15,783 bases of DNA from Oleiagrimonas sp036379395. GTDB taxonomy: Bacteria > Pseudomonadota > Gammaproteobacteria > Xanthomonadales > Rhodanobacteraceae. A program made the translations under genes and the position numbers. This document shows positions 12,998 through 15,783 of this stretch, piece after piece; positions within the stretch are counted from its first letter, which is position 1, and the number at the start of each line of letters is the position of its first letter. The notes beneath the pieces were generated by a model. The model had not been told where the DNA came from, ran no database searches, and saw only the letters and a program-made list of their open reading frames with translations. The stretch lies in assembly GCA_036379395.1 (NCBI GenBank), contig DASVGR010000132.1, positions 1-15,783 on the forward strand, written 5' to 3'.

Positions 12998-13978
12998 ATG
13001 GCCGCGATTACCCTTATTGAAGCCGTCACCCAGGCGATGGCCTACGAGATGGCGCATGACGATTCGGTCATGGTGCTGGGCGAAGACGTCGGCGTGAACG
13101 GCGGCGTGTTCCGCGCCACCGTCGGCCTGTCGGAAAAATTCGGCCCGTGGCGCGTGCTCGACACACCGCTGGACGAGCTGACCATCGCCGGCACCACCGT
13201 GGGCCTTGCCACCCAGGGCATGAAGCCGATTGCCGAAGCGCAGTTCGAAGGCTTCATCTACCCGATGATGGAGCAGATCGCCTGCCATGCCGCGCGCATG
13301 CGCAACCGCACGCGCGGACGCTTGTCGTGCCCGGCCGTGTTCCGCGCGCCGTGGGGCGGCGGCATCCACGCGCCGGAGCATCACTCGGAAGCCAACGAGC
13401 ACCTGTTCACCAACATTCCGGGTCTGCGCGTGGTATTGCCGTCGTCGCCGGCGCGCGCCTACGGCCTGCTGCTGGCCGCCATCCGCGACCCTGACCCGGT
13501 GGTGTTCTTCGAGCCCAAGCGCATCTACCGCCAGTACAAGGAAGAAGTGCCGGACGACGGCGAGGCACTGCCGCTGGACGTGTGCTACGTGCTGCGCGAC
13601 GGCACCGACGTGACGCTGGTCACCTGGGGTTCGCAGGTCAAGGAATGCCTTGAGGCTGCCGACGAGCTGGCCGAGGAAGGCATCAGCGCCGAAGTGATCG
13701 ACGTGGCCACGCTCACGCCGCTGGACTTCGACACCATCGCCGAATCGGTCAGCAAGACGCACCGCTGCGTCATCGTCCACGAGGCCCCGCGCACGGCCGG
13801 TTTCGGTGCTGAAATCGCCGCACGGCTGGCCGAGGAATGCCTGTTCGCCCTGTACGCGCCCGTGCATCGCGTCACCGGCTACGATACGCATATCCCGCTG
13901 TTCCAGCTGGAAATGAAGTACCTGCCGAGCGTCGAGCGCATCACCCGCGCCGTGCACAAGACCCTGGCCGCAGGCTGA
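12998..13978 (+). CDS. pdhB: Pyruvate dehydrogenase E1 component, beta subunit
   Basis: 326-residue transketolase-like partner of PdhA, completing the E1 active site. Family blocks are seen in order: VMVLGEDVGVNGGVFRATVG (24-43), a DTPLDELTIAGTTVGLA stretch, AQFEGFIYPMMEQIACH, and the active-site loop GGGIHAPEHHSEANE, which resembles the GGGVHTPELHSDS loop of Gram-positive pyruvate-type beta subunits more than the branched-chain type. The C-terminal domain has TLVTWGSQVKECLEAADELA and VHEAPRTAGFGAEIAARLAE. ATG 12998 lies 3 nt after the pdhA stop, with AGGAG inside the end of pdhA, so the two are translationally coupled and made in equal amounts. An 83-bp gap with two hairpins separates it from pdhC. 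Confidence 0.92.
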   Translation: MAAITLIEAVTQAMAYEMAHDDSVMVLGEDVGVNGGVFRATVGLSEKFGPWRVLDTPLDELTIAGTTVGLATQGMKPIAEAQFEGFIYPMMEQIACHAARMRNRTRGRLSCPAVFRAPWGGGIHAPEHHSEANEHLFTNIPGLRVVLPSSPARAYGLLLAAIRDPDPVVFFEPKRIYRQYKEEVPDDGEALPLDVCYVLRDGTDVTLVTWGSQVKECLEAADELAEEGISAEVIDVATLTPLDFDTIAESVSKTHRCVIVHEAPRTAGFGAEIAARLAEECLFALYAPVHRVTGYDTHIPLFQLEMKYLPSVERITRAVHKTLAAG

Positions 13979-13986
13979 CAACTTCC

Positions 13987-14039
13987 GTGCGCCGGCCAGT
14001 CCGGCGCACGCCCCTTCCCCGTCACGCGGGCACGCCCGC
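13987..14039 (+). repeat. Two tandem hairpins in the pdhB-pdhC gap
   Basis: GTGCGCCGG (13987-13995) pairs with CCGGCGCAC (14001-14009) around 5 nt, a perfect 9-bp stem. A second hairpin, GCGGG (14026-14030) with CCCGC (14035-14039), follows around 4 nt. Neither has a T-tract, so read-through into pdhC is expected. They may stabilise the upstream mRNA or set the ratio of E1 to E2 (inferred). Confidence 0.6.
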
Positions 14040-14061
14040 AAGACCCAACGGAAACACATCA

Positions 14062-15393
14062 ATGGCCGATATCAAGACATTCAATCTGCCGGACCTTGGC
14101 GAGGGCCTGCCCGACGCCACCATCGTCGAGTGGCTGGTCAAGGAAGGCGACGACGTCAAGCTGGACGCGCCATTCGCCTCCATGGAAACGGCCAAGGCCG
14201 TCGTCGAAGTGCCGTCGCCATACACCGGCAAGATCGTGAAATTCCACGGCCAGCCGGGCGACGTGATCGAAACCGGCGCGCCGCTGGCCGACTTCGAACC
14301 CGACCCCAACGCCAAGCAGCGCGCCGAGGGCGGCGGCCACGGCCACGCGCCGGCCAAGAAAAAGACAACGCCGGCACCGGCTCCCGCACCGGCCGCCACC
14401 GCCGATCGCGAAGACGAAGGCACCGTGGTCGGCGCCATGACCAGCAGCAACGAAGTGCACGTCGAGCAGGCCAGCGCCGTCGGTGGCGTCAAGGCCGTGC
14501 CGGCCGTGCGTGCCATGGCGCGCAAGCTGAAGGTCGAGTTGTCGCTGGTCGCCCCGACCGGCGCTGGTGGCGTCATCACCATGGCTGATGTCAAGAACGC
14601 GGCCGCCAACGGCACCGCCGCCAAGGGTTCCACGCCGGCTCGCGCCGCCGCGCCCGTGGCCGCCGCTCCGGCCGTGGCCCAGCGCAGCACCGTGTCAGCC
14701 GCCGGCAAGCCGGTGCGCACGCGTCCGCCGCAAAACGACGCAGCCGTCACCGCCACCGGCCAGCCCGAGCAGCTCAAGGGCGTGCGCCGCAACATGGCAC
14801 GCGTCATGGCCGCCGCGCACGCCGAAGTCGTCGCCACCACCATCGTCGACGACGCCGACCTCAACGCCTGGATCGGCAAGCAGGACATCACCGCGCGCCT
14901 CATCCGCGCCATCGTCGCCGCCTCGCGCGCGGTGCCTGCGCTGAACGCGTGGTTTGACGGCGACAACCTCACCGTCACGCGCCATCCGCACGTCGACATC
15001 GGCATTGCCGTGGACACCGAGGACGGCCTGTTCGTGCCGGCCCTGCGCAACGCCGACGTGCTCGATCCGGCCGGCATCCGCGCCGGCATCAACCGTCTGC
15101 GCCAGCAGACGATCGAGCGCACCATTCCGGCCTCGGAGCTGTCCGGCTATACCATCAGCCTGAGCAACTTCGGCATGTTCGCCGGCCGCTACGCCAACCC
15201 GGTCGTGGTGCCGCCGTGCGTGGCCATCATCGGCGCCGGCCACCTGTCGCACGACGTGGTCGCGGTGATGGGCGGCATCGAGGTACACAAGCGCATGCCG
15301 CTGTCGCTCACCTTCGACCACCGCGCCGCCACCGGCGGCGAAGCCGCACGTTTCCTGCGCGCACTGATGGACGACCTGTCGCTGCCGCAATAA
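14062..15393 (+). CDS. pdhC: Dihydrolipoamide acetyltransferase (E2) of the pyruvate dehydrogenase complex
   Basis: 443-residue core subunit that carries acetyl groups on lipoate and transfers them to CoA. Layout: one lipoyl domain (about 1-80) with lipoyl lysine K45 in SMETAKAVVEV, an Ala/Pro/Lys linker (about 96-118), a peripheral-subunit-binding domain (about 143-182, KAVPAVRAMARKLKVEL to VITMADVKNA), a second Ala-rich linker (to about 225), and the catalytic domain from LKGVRRNMARVM (238-249). The catalytic His420 is present in FDHRAATGGEAARF, but the usual Asp of the HRxxDG motif is Thr424. The start at 14062 gives the lipoyl domain at residue 1. GGAAA about 9 nt upstream is a modest ribosome-binding site. 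It is last in the operon, followed by a strong terminator. The E3 gene (dihydrolipoamide dehydrogenase) is not in the window. Confidence 0.93.
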   Translation: MADIKTFNLPDLGEGLPDATIVEWLVKEGDDVKLDAPFASMETAKAVVEVPSPYTGKIVKFHGQPGDVIETGAPLADFEPDPNAKQRAEGGGHGHAPAKKKTTPAPAPAPAATADREDEGTVVGAMTSSNEVHVEQASAVGGVKAVPAVRAMARKLKVELSLVAPTGAGGVITMADVKNAAANGTAAKGSTPARAAAPVAAAPAVAQRSTVSAAGKPVRTRPPQNDAAVTATGQPEQLKGVRRNMARVMAAAHAEVVATTIVDDADLNAWIGKQDITARLIRAIVAASRAVPALNAWFDGDNLTVTRHPHVDIGIAVDTEDGLFVPALRNADVLDPAGIRAGINRLRQQTIERTIPASELSGYTISLSNFGMFAGRYANPVVVPPCVAIIGAGHLSHDVVAVMGGIEVHKRMPLSLTFDHRAATGGEAARFLRALMDDLSLPQ

Positions 15394-15414
15394 ACCCCGC
15401 GACGCACATCGCAA

Positions 15415-15452
15415 GAACCAAAAGGCCCGCAGCAATGCGGGCCTTTTGGTTC
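15415..15452 (+). terminator. Intrinsic terminator of pdhABC
   Basis: GAACCAAAAGGCCCGC (15415-15430) pairs perfectly with GCGGGCCTTTTGGTTC (15437-15452), a 16-bp stem with loop AGCAAT. The A-run and T-run within the arms let it act on either strand. It starts 22 bp after the pdhC stop. Confidence 0.92.
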
Positions 15453-15459
15453 CATGCCA

Positions 15460-15537
15460 AGGTACCGGGTTCACTTATGGGCCGAAATCCTTGGCCCACT
15501 TGTCCGACCGTAGCGCCCATAAGTGAACCCGGTACCT
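15460..15537. repeat. 78-bp element with perfect 23-bp inverted repeats
   Basis: The arms at 15460-15482 and 15515-15537 are exact reverse complements over 23 bp. Each begins at its outer end with AGGTACC and includes GGGTTCACTTATGGGC or its complement. The 32-nt centre (15483-15514) has no coding sense. An alternative inner pairing, GGGCC (15479-15483) with GGCCC (15493-15497), is possible. No T-tract or target-site duplication is seen. It could be a small non-autonomous mobile element, an intergenic repeat, or a protein site. Confidence 0.85.
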
Positions 15538-15668
15538 CGCACAAATCCGCTTCCACGCAAGGCTTGCACACTTCGGCCACTTCCCCCGTGCATCACGCGA
15601 CATTGTTGATCATCAGCGAACCATGCTACGTTCCCCGCACCAAATACAGCCACGATCAAGGAAAGACC

Positions 15669-15783
15669 ATGCCTGATTTCACGGTCAAACCCGGCGTTAT
15701 CCTCCTGCCGGCTGAGCGCAAATTCGTTGCTGCCGTTGCCAAAGATTTCCCGCACCCACTGGTGGTTACCAGCGGCTATCGCG
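15669..15783 (+). CDS. Unidentified protein, possibly M15-type peptidase, cut by window edge
   Basis: Only the first 38 codons are present. ATG 15669 follows AAGGA with about 6-nt spacing, so the start is sound. A possible extended -10 (TGC TACGTT, 15624-15632) lies upstream. The visible protein begins MPDFTVKPGVILLP with no signal peptide and reaches HPLVVTSGYR. A late hydrophobic strand followed by TSGYR is how M15-type D-Ala-D-Ala peptidase and phage endolysin domains often begin, but the zinc ligands would lie beyond the edge, so this is a guess. The GC content of the visible part is about 58 percent by hand count, lower than the neighbouring genes look, which may indicate recent acquisition. 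Confidence 0.6.
   Translation, partial: MPDFTVKPGVILLPAERKFVAAVAKDFPHPLVVTSGYR

Noticed and set aside
11561..14062. Very long open frame on the minus strand opposite pdhA and pdhB
   Set aside because: It is a GC-rich codon shadow of two clear genes. The product is rich in His, Arg and Val with no domain order, and overlaps them fully.
15460..15537. Insertion-sequence remnant with transposase
   Set aside because: The 32-bp centre cannot encode anything and no target duplication is visible; only the inverted repeat is supported.

Overview
The window reads as a GC-rich gammaproteobacterial chromosome segment. The style of its proteins (tryptophan 2,3-dioxygenase, the separate E1-alpha/E1-beta/E2 pyruvate dehydrogenase set, the tyrosine-degradation operon) points to Xanthomonadales, perhaps Rhodanobacteraceae or Xanthomonadaceae. 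That assignment is inferred from recalled family resemblance, not from a search. Both ends cut through genes.

Left third (1-4436): a homogentisate-type tyrosine catabolic operon on the minus strand, hppD -> [GIY-YIG unit] -> hmgA -> fumarylacetoacetate hydrolase (running off the left edge), with a divergent MarR-family regulator. The hppD promoter is unusually legible: a 20-bp near-palindrome sits in the 17-nt spacer between the -35 and -10 boxes. Between hppD and hmgA lies a compact unit, a small GIY-YIG nuclease gene bracketed by two copies of a composite palindrome spaced exactly 410 bp apart. This is the most system-like thing in the window.

Middle (4437-9170): a truncated LacI-family DNA-binding domain abuts the marR 3' end. 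It faces away from a two-gene operon encoding an APC-superfamily permease and an exported family-2 glycoside hydrolase of the exo-beta-D-glucosaminidase (chitosan-degrading) type. A LacI-type operator remains over the perfect -35 box of that operon although the regulator is reduced to its head domain. A strong intrinsic terminator closes the operon.

Right (9169-15393): on the minus strand, tryptophan 2,3-dioxygenase (kynA) followed by a POT/PTR2-type transporter that lacks the canonical ExxER proton-coupling motif. Divergent from kynA, on the plus strand, is pdhA-pdhB-pdhC (E1-alpha, E1-beta, E2). The pdhA leader contains a terminator-shaped hairpin with a seven-T tract just before the ribosome-binding site, a candidate attenuator.

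Right edge (15394-15783): a strong terminator, then a 78-bp element with a perfect 23-bp inverted repeat, then the start of a lower-GC gene that may encode an M15-type peptidase.

Functionally the window groups routes that turn peptides, aromatic amino acids (Tyr, Trp) and amino-sugar polymers into central metabolites, next to the enzyme complex that makes acetyl-CoA from pyruvate. No rRNA, tRNA, CRISPR array, complete insertion sequence or replication origin was seen.
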